A stretch of 15,098 nucleotides of DNA. Origin: JAJTFW01 sp046160245 (GTDB lineage Bacteria > Bacteroidota > Bacteroidia > AKYH767-A > OLB10). The position numbers and the translations under genes are program-made. The notes under the pieces were generated by a model. It was not told the origin of the DNA, did no database searches, and saw only the letters and a list, made by a program, of their open reading frames with translations. This document shows positions 6,893 through 13,957 of this stretch, piece after piece; within the stretch, counting starts at the first letter, position 1; each line of letters starts with the position of its first letter. The stretch lies in contig JBJXGU010000101.1 in NCBI GenBank assembly GCA_046160245.1, forward strand, positions 1 through 15,098, in the 5' to 3' direction.

Positions 6893-8269
6893 TTAGTTTG
6901 TTTTAACAATTTTTGATTGAGTAGTCTTGTTTCCTTGTTGAGCAGTTACCACATAGATGCCATTTGACAAATCCTGACCGAAAGTCATCATGCCAGCATG
7001 TGCATCATAAGTAAATGTATCTACCGTACGACCCGCCATGTCTGTAACATTAACAGCAATAGTTTGGTCATTATCGAAGCCACGTAACACTAAGTTAAAT
7101 GATTCTGCAGAAGGATTAGGGAAAACAGAAGATGTAATTCCATCTGCTAAACGATTTGCATCAAAAGCATTTGGTGTATTTACAATACCTATGATACAAG
7201 GATTTCCGTAGCAATAAGGAGTGCCATCAACAATTGCACGTACTCTAACTAAATAGAATTTGTTGGCTTGAAACGAAGGGGTAACGTCAGCCAAGCGGCA
7301 CCAACGATCACTAGAAACGTGACTCCAAGTAATACCAGGAGCAGTAGTTTCTTCAAATTCAAATTGGTATTCAGGATTAGACATGTAAGCTAGAACTAAT
7401 CCAGAACGAATGCTGTCAGTAGCTAATAAACTTGTATTACCACAAAAATTGCTTAATAATTCAGGTTGACGAACAGAACGAGTTACAACACCAGGATTAG
7501 TGAATGAACATTGTCCATTATTAATACTAACTGTCAAGCTAACTGTTTGTGTATCTAATACAGCTCCAGCTCCAGAACCATCCATCAAAACACTAACGTT
7601 TTGAGTAGTAGCACCAGTTGACCAAGAATAAGTACTGAAACCAGGATCAGCAGAAAGGTTTACAAAACCAGGCTGACATACAGTTAGCGGACCAACTGGA
7701 GTAATAGCTGGCTGAAAACCTGCATCAAATACTTCAACATGAACCGTAGCACTAGTTCCAGTACTGCAAGCACCAAAACTATTTGTTACTGTTAATGTGT
7801 AATCTCCAGTTTGATTTACAGTAATGTTGCGTGTATTAGCACCTGTACTCCATAAATAAGAACTAAAGAATTGTCCACCACTACCCATTAAAGTAGCTGA
7901 TTGACCAGGACAAACATTTACAGGTCCTGCAGGATTAATAGTTGCGTTAGTTCCTGGAATTACTAAGTAAGGTGTCCAAGCACTACGAACACGAATTTGA
8001 ACTCCGTTTACAAATCCCCAAACAGATACTCTATAAAACCCAGTTTGATTAATGAAAATAGAAGAAGTAGTTGCACCAGCATTCCATTGATAAGTAAGAG
8101 GGCCATTTAATCCAGTAACCACAGCATCGAGCTTGGTACCTGCGCATACAATCGGTCCGGAAGGGACAATGGTGACACTTTGAGCTTTCACTTCAGCAGA
8201 AAGACTAGTCACTGCCAGAAACACGCCTAATACGTACTTCCATACACCTTGAGTAATTTGTGTTGTCAT
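6893..8269 (-). CDS. Secreted Ig-like repeat protein with T9SS type A sorting domain
   Basis: The 458-aa product starts with a signal peptide (about 1-30, ending VKAQ|S). Three related Ig/PKD-like repeats follow at about 32-85, 109-180 and 187-250. Each has the pattern (I/V)xPxGPxxVC, then W(S/N)xGAxTxxIxVNQTGxY, as in SYLWSTGANTRNITVNQTG. Residues of about 270-362 form a different Cys-containing beta region resembling fibronectin-like surface modules (YQFEFEETT, FYLVRVRAIVDGTPYCYG). The tail from about 382 is a T9SS type A sorting domain: VFPNPSAESFNL, VTDMAGRTVDTF, LSNGIYVVTAQQ and a final SKIVKTN. No enzymatic motif is visible, so it is likely a structural or adhesive surface protein; that is inference. 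It has the strongest promoter match and a near-ideal terminator in this window, which suggests high expression as a single-gene unit. Confidence 0.85.
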   Translation of the reverse strand: MTTQITQGVWKYVLGVFLAVTSLSAEVKAQSVTIVPSGPIVCAGTKLDAVVTGLNGPLTYQWNAGATTSSIFINQTGFYRVSVWGFVNGVQIRVRSAWTPYLVIPGTNATINPAGPVNVCPGQSATLMGSGGQFFSSYLWSTGANTRNITVNQTGDYTLTVTNSFGACSTGTSATVHVEVFDAGFQPAITPVGPLTVCQPGFVNLSADPGFSTYSWSTGATTQNVSVLMDGSGAGAVLDTQTVSLTVSINNGQCSFTNPGVVTRSVRQPELLSNFCGNTSLLATDSIRSGLVLAYMSNPEYQFEFEETTAPGITWSHVSSDRWCRLADVTPSFQANKFYLVRVRAIVDGTPYCYGNPCIIGIVNTPNAFDANRLADGITSSVFPNPSAESFNLVLRGFDNDQTIAVNVTDMAGRTVDTFTYDAHAGMMTFGQDLSNGIYVVTAQQGNKTTQSKIVKTN

Positions 8270-8320
8270 ATTTTAATTTAAATTGTTTTAATAAGTTTCG
8301 GTCTAACGAATGGTTACGAG

Positions 8321-8353
8321 CAAATGTACAATCTTATTTGTATACCTTGCAAA
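8321..8353 (-). promoter_or_regulatory. Full Bacteroidota-type promoter (TTTG-N21-TACATTTG) for the Ig-like surface protein
   Basis: On the minus strand TTTG (8350-8353) is followed after exactly 21 nt by TACATTTG (8321-8328), matching both the -33 and -7 elements. The start site would fall near 8314, giving a 5' untranslated leader of about 45 nt. It is the only promoter in the window where both elements are clear. Confidence 0.75.
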
Positions 8354-8530
8354 TGTATTTAGATTGAATTTTAACTTTTTTTTCAAACTTATCCTTCTTG
8401 TTTGTTAACGGACACTTTTACAGGGTGAAAAACTAATATTTTGGAACGAAATCTAATAATTGTTACTACAATTTGAAGAAGTAAAAGATTAAGATTCTCC
8501 TTTTTCATAACATTGCACGAAATATATCGT

Positions 8531-8546
8531 AAAATAATATTATTTT
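8531..8546. repeat. 16-bp perfect AT palindrome upstream of the sensor kinase
   Basis: AAAATAATATTATTTT is its own reverse complement and ends 13 nt before the GTG start at 8560. It may be an operator-like site, a melting region, or a chance product of AT-rich sequence. Confidence 0.4.
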
Positions 8547-8559
8547 CTTACTAAATCCA

Positions 8560-11500
8560 GTGAAATTCAGAATTCAGCATACTATCCTTCTGTTTCTATT
8601 CCTTTTTTCAGCATTAAATGCTGATTGTCAAAGGTTTAATACTGTAAATTTTACTACGCAGGAGGGATTGCCCGGAAATCACTTGAATTCCATTTTTCAA
8701 GATAAAATTGGACGACTCTGGATTGGAACCATGAGCGGAGCTTGTCGCTTTGATGGTAAAACCTTTGTTCGGTTTGATCAGGGAAATGTTTTGTTTAATA
8801 ATCCAGTGAAGTCTATCATGGAAGATCAAAGCGGAAATATTTGGCTGGGAACAATTCGTAAAGGGTTGGTGAAGTACAGCGGAACTACATTTTCAAATTT
8901 TTCTACCAATGATGGTTTGTTAAGTGATAATATTAATGCGCTGTGTCAAGATGCGAAAGGAAATATTTGGGTGGGTACATCAGAAGGAATTAGTCGATTC
9001 GATGGAAAATCATTTTACAATATTACGCATGTAAAAGGCCTTGTCAATAATAATGTTTTTGATTTGTTATCGGATAGTAAAGGTCGCGTATGGGTAACCA
9101 CTATTGGTGGCGTTAGTATGTTTGAAGATGGGAAGTTTGCAAATTTAACTACTGATAATGGTTTGTTAAGCAATATTGTTTATTGTGTTAAAGAAGATAA
9201 ACTGGGCAATATTTGGTTTGGAACGTATGAGGGTGTTAGCGTATGGAACGGTAAAAAATTCACGAATTATACGAAGCAACATGGACTTCCAAACGAACGT
9301 GTAGAAAGTATTATGATTGATCATTATGGAAACGCTTGGGTTGGAACATACGGTGGAGGTATAGCAAAATTTGTTAAAGGTCATTTTGAATCGGTGCAAA
9401 TGAGTGAAGGCATCAATTCTAATATTGTAAAATCGTTATGGGAAGATTGGGAAGGAAATTATTGGTTAGGTACACTTAATGGTTTGTATAAATACAATGG
9501 AGATCGATTTGTTTCTTTTACGAATGCTGATGGGATTTCGAATAACAATGTGCTTTCTGTTTATCCTGATTCCAGTGGCGGAATTTGGTTCGGAACATTA
9601 GCCGGTGGAGTAAATTATTTTAAGAATAGTCATTTTACTAATTTTTCAACGAAAGACGGATTAAAAAGTAATACCATTTGGAGTATAAATGGTGACAAAG
9701 ATGGATATATCTGGTTTGGTACTACGAATGGTCCGGCTAGATTTAATCATTTGTCGGGACGAATCGAATTGATGTATCCTCAATTGCAATCTTTTATTAT
9801 TTATGCTTTTTTACAAGATAAGAAGCGAAATAATTATTTTGGAACAGATAAAGGGATTTATAAATTCACTCCCGATGGAAGATTGTTTCAGATTGGAGTG
9901 AACGAAGGTCTGTCGAATGACAAAGTTCGCGTCTTGTTTGAAGATATTCATGGTGTTGTTTGGGTGGGGACGTTAAAAGGACTTTTTTCATTGGATGAAA
10001 ACCGTGCAAAGAGTTTTGATGAATCCAATCGATTGCCTAAATCACCCATCACTTCTATCATCAATGATAGTTATGGAAATTTAGTGGTAAGTACTTATGA
10101 ATTTGGTGTGATTCGATATAATTCAGGGAAACAATCTAATCCTATTTCAATTTTAAATATGAAAAGTGGATTGAATAATGAAAAGATTTTATTCAATTTC
10201 ATTGATAGTAAAAATAAATTGTGGCTAGGAACTTCGGAAGGGTTAGATGTAATTAACTGGAAGAAGTATGTTGAAGGCGGAAATCTTAGCTTAAATCACT
10301 ATGATAAGAGTAACGGTTTCCTGGGTGTTGAAAGTAATGCTGCTTGCGAAGATAAGGCGGGAAATATTTGGTTCGCAACTGTGAATGGAGCGATCCGATA
10401 CAATCCGGAAGCAGGCGATCTTCCAGTAGCCATGCCTTTTGTTTCGATAAGCAATGTTCAGTTGTTTTTGGAAAACACGAATTGGAAAAAGAAAAAGTTT
10501 AAGGTGAATCCTCAGAATGGACTTCCTGAAGAATTAGTGTTACCTCATAATAGCAATCATTTAAGTTTTGTCTGTAATGGAATTTATCTGACAGCTCCAG
10601 AAGAAGTGCGATATCGCTATTTTCTAGAAGGAAGTGATGAAGGATGGTCGCCACCTACCAAAAATGTAATTTCAAGTTATTCAAATATTCCACCAGGTTC
10701 TTATATTTTTAAAGTACAAGCCAGTGCGAATGGAAAAGAATGGAGTATCCCGGTAACCTACAGTTTTACGATTCTTCCGCCAGTATGGAAAACACCATTT
10801 TTTTATTTATTATATGTTGTTGTAGGAGCAGGATCGGTGATGTTAGCTTATCGTGTTAGAACTCGGTCGCTTCGCAAAAGTCAAGATTTGTTGAAACGTA
10901 AAGTAGAATCTCGCACACGTGAGTTGCAAGCGAAGAATTTGGAATTAGCAAAGTTATCGCTGGTGGCTTCCGAAACTGATAATGCGGTAATGATTTTTGA
11001 TGAGCACATGGAGTTGGAGTGGGTGAATACGGGCTACACAAAGATGACGGGATTCTTATTGGAGGAAACACGACGAATACGAGGTGGCACGTTAAAAGAT
11101 TTAACTACCAATACCGATGTGCTTTTTCATTTGGATGATTGTATCCGTTTAAGACGATCTTTTATTTATGAATCGGAAATATCTCATAAGAATGGGCAGC
11201 ATAAATGGGCTTCTTCAACATTAACCCCTATCTTGAATGATAAAGGTCAATTGAAAAATATTGTGGTAATTGATACAGATATCACTTTGCGTAAACACAT
11301 GGAAGAGCAAATACGCGCGGCACTGGAAGAAAAAGGCTTGTTGTTGCGCGAAATTCATCATCGTGTAAAAAACAATTTGCAAATTATAATAAGTCTTTTC
11401 AATCTACAAACAAGTTATGTAACGGATCAAAATGCCTACAAAGCCCTCAAGGAAGGGCAAGATCGTATTAAAAGCATGGCTTTAATTCATGAGCGGTTTT

Positions 11501-11943
11501 ATCAATCCGATGGACTCTCTAAAATTGATTTTGATGATTATATCCGACGCCTATCTGAAAATTTAATGCGCTCTTTTAAGATTTCTAATGAAAAGATTTC
11601 TTTGAATATTCATGCAGAGAAAATATCTTTGGATATCGATACTGCTGTTCCCTGTGGTTTAGTGATTAATGAAATTGTATCCAATTCTTTGAAGCATGCG
11701 TTTAATAAAACAATGCATGGAGAGATTAATATTGAACTCAATCAAACAGAAACAGATCGTTTTCGACTAGTAATCAGTGATAACGGAGTAGGAATGGAGG
11801 CAGGCTTCTCTATTGATTCTTCAGATTCGTTAGGGATTCAATTGATTCAAGCACTTACAGATCAATTGGAAGGTAAAATGGAAATTGAAACTGCACCAGG
11901 TCAAGGTGTGAAATATATTATTAATTTTAGACGCATTAGTTAA
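8560..11943 (+). CDS. Membrane sensor histidine kinase: 14 propeller repeats, Y_Y_Y, TM, PAS, HisKA_2, HATPase
   Basis: The 1127-aa kinase starts at GTG 8560, which gives a signal peptide or anchor (MKFRIQHTILLFLFLFSALN). Two-component-propeller repeats span about residues 27-615. Their W-x-G-T signatures fall at 54, 95, 137, 178, 219, 260, 302, 343, 385, 426, 468, 508, 555 and 604: 14 blades about 41 aa apart, enough for two seven-bladed propellers. A Y_Y_Y domain follows (about 660-738; YRYFLEGSDEGW, NIPPGSYIFKVQA), then a membrane helix (about 745-764), a coiled coil (770-800) and a PAS domain (about 800-912). The HisKA_2 box is LLREIHHRVKNNLQ with H933/H934, the second aligning with the HR-x-KN histidine. 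The HATPase has an N-box at N1037 and DNGVGM at 1074-1079. No receiver or AraC domain is fused. The periplasmic part probably senses an extracellular ligand and the kinase signals to the regulator encoded 14 nt downstream. Confidence 0.92.
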   Translation: MKFRIQHTILLFLFLFSALNADCQRFNTVNFTTQEGLPGNHLNSIFQDKIGRLWIGTMSGACRFDGKTFVRFDQGNVLFNNPVKSIMEDQSGNIWLGTIRKGLVKYSGTTFSNFSTNDGLLSDNINALCQDAKGNIWVGTSEGISRFDGKSFYNITHVKGLVNNNVFDLLSDSKGRVWVTTIGGVSMFEDGKFANLTTDNGLLSNIVYCVKEDKLGNIWFGTYEGVSVWNGKKFTNYTKQHGLPNERVESIMIDHYGNAWVGTYGGGIAKFVKGHFESVQMSEGINSNIVKSLWEDWEGNYWLGTLNGLYKYNGDRFVSFTNADGISNNNVLSVYPDSSGGIWFGTLAGGVNYFKNSHFTNFSTKDGLKSNTIWSINGDKDGYIWFGTTNGPARFNHLSGRIELMYPQLQSFIIYAFLQDKKRNNYFGTDKGIYKFTPDGRLFQIGVNEGLSNDKVRVLFEDIHGVVWVGTLKGLFSLDENRAKSFDESNRLPKSPITSIINDSYGNLVVSTYEFGVIRYNSGKQSNPISILNMKSGLNNEKILFNFIDSKNKLWLGTSEGLDVINWKKYVEGGNLSLNHYDKSNGFLGVESNAACEDKAGNIWFATVNGAIRYNPEAGDLPVAMPFVSISNVQLFLENTNWKKKKFKVNPQNGLPEELVLPHNSNHLSFVCNGIYLTAPEEVRYRYFLEGSDEGWSPPTKNVISSYSNIPPGSYIFKVQASANGKEWSIPVTYSFTILPPVWKTPFFYLLYVVVGAGSVMLAYRVRTRSLRKSQDLLKRKVESRTRELQAKNLELAKLSLVASETDNAVMIFDEHMELEWVNTGYTKMTGFLLEETRRIRGGTLKDLTTNTDVLFHLDDCIRLRRSFIYESEISHKNGQHKWASSTLTPILNDKGQLKNIVVIDTDITLRKHMEEQIRAALEEKGLLLREIHHRVKNNLQIIISLFNLQTSYVTDQNAYKALKEGQDRIKSMALIHERFYQSDGLSKIDFDDYIRRLSENLMRSFKISNEKISLNIHAEKISLDIDTAVPCGLVINEIVSNSLKHAFNKTMHGEINIELNQTETDRFRLVISDNGVGMEAGFSIDSSDSLGIQLIQALTDQLEGKMEIETAPGQGVKYIINFRRIS
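8638..10405 (+). repeat. About 123-bp coding repeat (14 propeller-blade units) inside the sensor kinase gene
   Basis: The blade unit of about 41 codons recurs 14 times, with a typical core G-N-I-W-x-G-T followed by G-(I/V)-x-x-(F/Y). Early units are regular at 41-42 residues; the last two are stretched to 47 and 49. Units 4 (WVTT), 10 (YFGT), 12 (VVST) and 14 (WFAT) are degenerate. At the DNA level the units have diverged, so this is an old duplication series. Confidence 0.75.
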
Positions 11944-11957
11944 CACCCAATACACGA

Positions 11958-13085
11958 ATGAGCAAAACCCGTATTCTTGTCGTTGAAGACGAAAGTATTG
12001 TTGCCAAAGACATCCAAAGATCACTTGAAAAATTAGGTTATGAAGTTCCCGCAACAGCTTCTTCCGCAGCCTCGGCCTACGAAAAGTTAGAAGAGATTCA
12101 ACCTGATTTAGTATTTCTTGATATTAAATTGAAAGGAGATGAAGATGGAATTCATATCGCTGAACATATCAAGGATAAGTATAATATTCCTGTAATCTTT
12201 TTAACTTCTTATGTAGATCAAGCAACTCTTGATCGTGCTAAAGTTACAGAGCCCTATGGCTATTTGGTAAAGCCATTCAACGAGTCGGACTTGAAAACAA
12301 CAGTAGAAATGGCATTGTTTAAATTTTCTAGGGATCGGGAAGTGAGAGATAATCAACATCGCTTGGCAAATGCCTTGGCACGTGTTGAAGAGTCTATTTG
12401 CTTGATGGATACCGACGGACGTGTCTCTTACCTAAACGATAAAGCCGAAAATATTTTTGGTTACTCTACCGCAACCGCAGTAGGTTTGGATGCGTTTCAA
12501 ATGTTTAGCTTGGAAATTGAAGGCGGAGTCTCCGTAAAGAAAGATGAATTATTGGCCGCAATGCGAAAGAATGAACCTTGGGAAAATAAAGATTGCCATG
12601 TCATTGTGAAACGTGATAATTCCAGTTTGAATGTTTCTGTTTCAGCAGCACCCATTCACGATGAAAAAAATCTATTTCTAGGTTGTGCCATTGTGATGTC
12701 TGATAAAAATGCATCGGTAGAAAAGTCTGCAGAGCTGCCCCAACAAGCTACTTTTCTCGATAATCAAATCATCAATAATTCTTTCTTTGTGAAGAAAGGA
12801 TCCATGTTGGTGAAAGTATATTTGGATAATATTTCATGGATTCAAGCCATGGATAATTATGTGATCATTCAAACTACTTCCGATCAGTTTGTGATTCATT
12901 CGACGATGAAGGATATTGAATTGAAATTACCAACTAGCCGATTCTTGCGTGTACATCGGAGTTATATTATTCCGCTGGATAAAATAAATGTACTCGATGA
13001 GAATACGGTGTTGATCGGAGATAAAACAATTCCAATTGGTAAGTCTTATAAGGAGACCTTTATGGCTCGACTTAACTTTTTATAG
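11958..13085 (+). CDS. Response regulator with receiver, PAS-like and LytTR DNA-binding domains
   Basis: The 375-aa regulator begins with a receiver domain (about 4-122). It has the acidic pair E10/D11, phosphoacceptor D55 in VFLDIKL, T83 in FLTSY and K105-P106. A middle region (about 131-250) looks like a PAS fold (ICLMDTDGRVSYLNDKAENIFGYS and a closing beta segment), which may bind a ligand or mediate dimerisation. The last 100 residues are a LytTR domain (about 276-375: LVKVYLDNISWIQAMDNYV, FLRVHRSYIIPLDKI, IPIGKSYKE) that should bind DNA as a transcription factor. It starts 14 nt after the kinase stop codon, so the kinase is the natural partner. Most LytTR regulators have only REC and LytTR; the PAS insert is less common. 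Targets are not known; the divergent surface-protein gene or the operon itself are reasonable candidates. Confidence 0.9.
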   Translation: MSKTRILVVEDESIVAKDIQRSLEKLGYEVPATASSAASAYEKLEEIQPDLVFLDIKLKGDEDGIHIAEHIKDKYNIPVIFLTSYVDQATLDRAKVTEPYGYLVKPFNESDLKTTVEMALFKFSRDREVRDNQHRLANALARVEESICLMDTDGRVSYLNDKAENIFGYSTATAVGLDAFQMFSLEIEGGVSVKKDELLAAMRKNEPWENKDCHVIVKRDNSSLNVSVSAAPIHDEKNLFLGCAIVMSDKNASVEKSAELPQQATFLDNQIINNSFFVKKGSMLVKVYLDNISWIQAMDNYVIIQTTSDQFVIHSTMKDIELKLPTSRFLRVHRSYIIPLDKINVLDENTVLIGDKTIPIGKSYKETFMARLNFL

Positions 13086-13087
13086 AC

Positions 13088-13855
13088 GTGGATATCATAC
13101 AATACAACCAACAAGCTTGGAATGACGAAGTAAAAAAAGGGAATCGCTGGACGGTTCCTTTTTCGCTTGAACAAATTGAAGCGGCTAAACGCGGTGAATT
13201 GAACATTGTTTTAACACCAATAAAGCCAGTTCCGCTTTCATGGTTTCCTGATTTGAAAGGCGCAGAAGTATTGGCTTTAGCATCGGGTGGAGGACAACAA
13301 GTGCCAGCGCTAGCAGCGGCAGGTGCCCAGGTTACAGTTTTTGATTTGTCAGAGGAGCAATTAAAACAGGATGTGGAAACTGCTGAGAAATTTAGTTTGA
13401 AAATTAAAGCCATTCAAGGTGACATGATGGACCTTTCAGCTTTACCTTCGAATCATTATGATTTAATTTTTCATCCTTGTTCCAATTGTTTTGTTCCCGA
13501 TTTGAAACCGGTTTGGAGTCATTGTGCTCGCATCTTGAAAAAAGGTGGTGTACTCATGTGGGGCTTTACAAAAGCAGAAAATATGTTGCTATTTAAAGAT
13601 CCGAAAACAGATGTATTTACACTTAAATATAAAATGCCTTATTCCGATACAGAATCTCTAACAGATGAAGAACGTGCTGTGTATACAGATCAAAATGAGC
13701 CCTTGATTTTTGGCCATTCGCTCGAAGATCAGATAGGAGAACTTTTAAAAAACAATTTTCAGTTAACAGCACTCTTTGAAGATGATTGGGGTGGGAAGGA
13801 TCCTTTAGATACGTATTTTAAATCTTTTGTGGCTGCACGGGCTGTGAAAATATAA
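13088..13855 (+). CDS. Class I SAM-dependent methyltransferase, third gene of the signalling operon
   Basis: The 255-aa protein starts at GTG 13088, only 2 nt after the regulator's TAG, which points to one transcript and translational coupling. It contains the SAM-binding motif I VLALASGGGQQ (about 61-71), an acidic residue at the end of strand 2 (VTVFDLS, D86), GDMMDLSALP (about 111-120) with DLIFHPCSNCF (125-135), and the post-motif strand GGVLMWGF (153-160). It belongs to the Methyltransf_11/25-like group of small-molecule or unassigned methyltransferases; the substrate is not predictable. C131 and C134 form a CxxC in the stretch that usually reads HPxSNCF, perhaps only a local substitution. 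There is no export signal, so it acts in the cytoplasm. The placement makes it a possible output or accessory of the two-component system, but chance operon membership cannot be excluded. Confidence 0.85.
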   Translation: MDIIQYNQQAWNDEVKKGNRWTVPFSLEQIEAAKRGELNIVLTPIKPVPLSWFPDLKGAEVLALASGGGQQVPALAAAGAQVTVFDLSEEQLKQDVETAEKFSLKIKAIQGDMMDLSALPSNHYDLIFHPCSNCFVPDLKPVWSHCARILKKGGVLMWGFTKAENMLLFKDPKTDVFTLKYKMPYSDTESLTDEERAVYTDQNEPLIFGHSLEDQIGELLKNNFQLTALFEDDWGGKDPLDTYFKSFVAARAVKI

Positions 13856-13898
13856 ATGACCATGTTCCATTTCTGATGTAGAGACGAAACATGGTCAT
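13856..13898 (+). terminator. Possible hairpin after the methyltransferase gene (weak terminator)
   Basis: An 11-bp perfect inverted repeat (13856-13866 with 13888-13898) starts right after the stop codon and encloses a 21-nt loop. The loop holds GTAGAGACG, a string I associate with intergenic palindromic repeats in other genomes (recollection only). There is no T-tract immediately after the stem; the nearest T-run is at about 13919-13924. Termination is therefore doubtful. Confidence 0.4.
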
Positions 13899-13957
13899 CT
13901 GGATTGTCTAGCAGAATATTTTTTGTAATCTGTCAGAATCAACATTATTTAAATGAG

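Larger units (their letters stand above)
8270..8559. promoter_or_regulatory. Divergent 290-bp control region between the Ig-like surface gene and the sensor-kinase operon
   Basis: The region holds no gene. It contains the minus-strand promoter at 8321-8353, a second TACATTTG box on the same strand at 8350-8357, an eight-T run at 8376-8383 (an A-tract upstream of that promoter), and a 16-bp AT palindrome at 8531-8546 next to the kinase start. No exact TAnnTTTG was found on the plus strand; the nearest is TACAATTTG near 8466-8474, which has a spacer one base too long. Confidence 0.6.

Noticed and set aside
8305..8320. AACGA/TACGA pair 10 bp apart as a LytTR binding site
   Set aside because: The half-sites do not match a known LytTR consensus well enough, and similar short strings occur elsewhere in the region.
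8620..8632. Lipoprotein signal in the sensor kinase (Cys at residue 23)
   Set aside because: The residues before the Cys are NAD, which does not fit a lipobox; a Sec signal peptide or anchor is more likely.
13072..13413. 113-codon minus-strand frame opposite the methyltransferase
   Set aside because: It overlaps a gene with intact SAM-binding motifs; the antisense product shows no family features.
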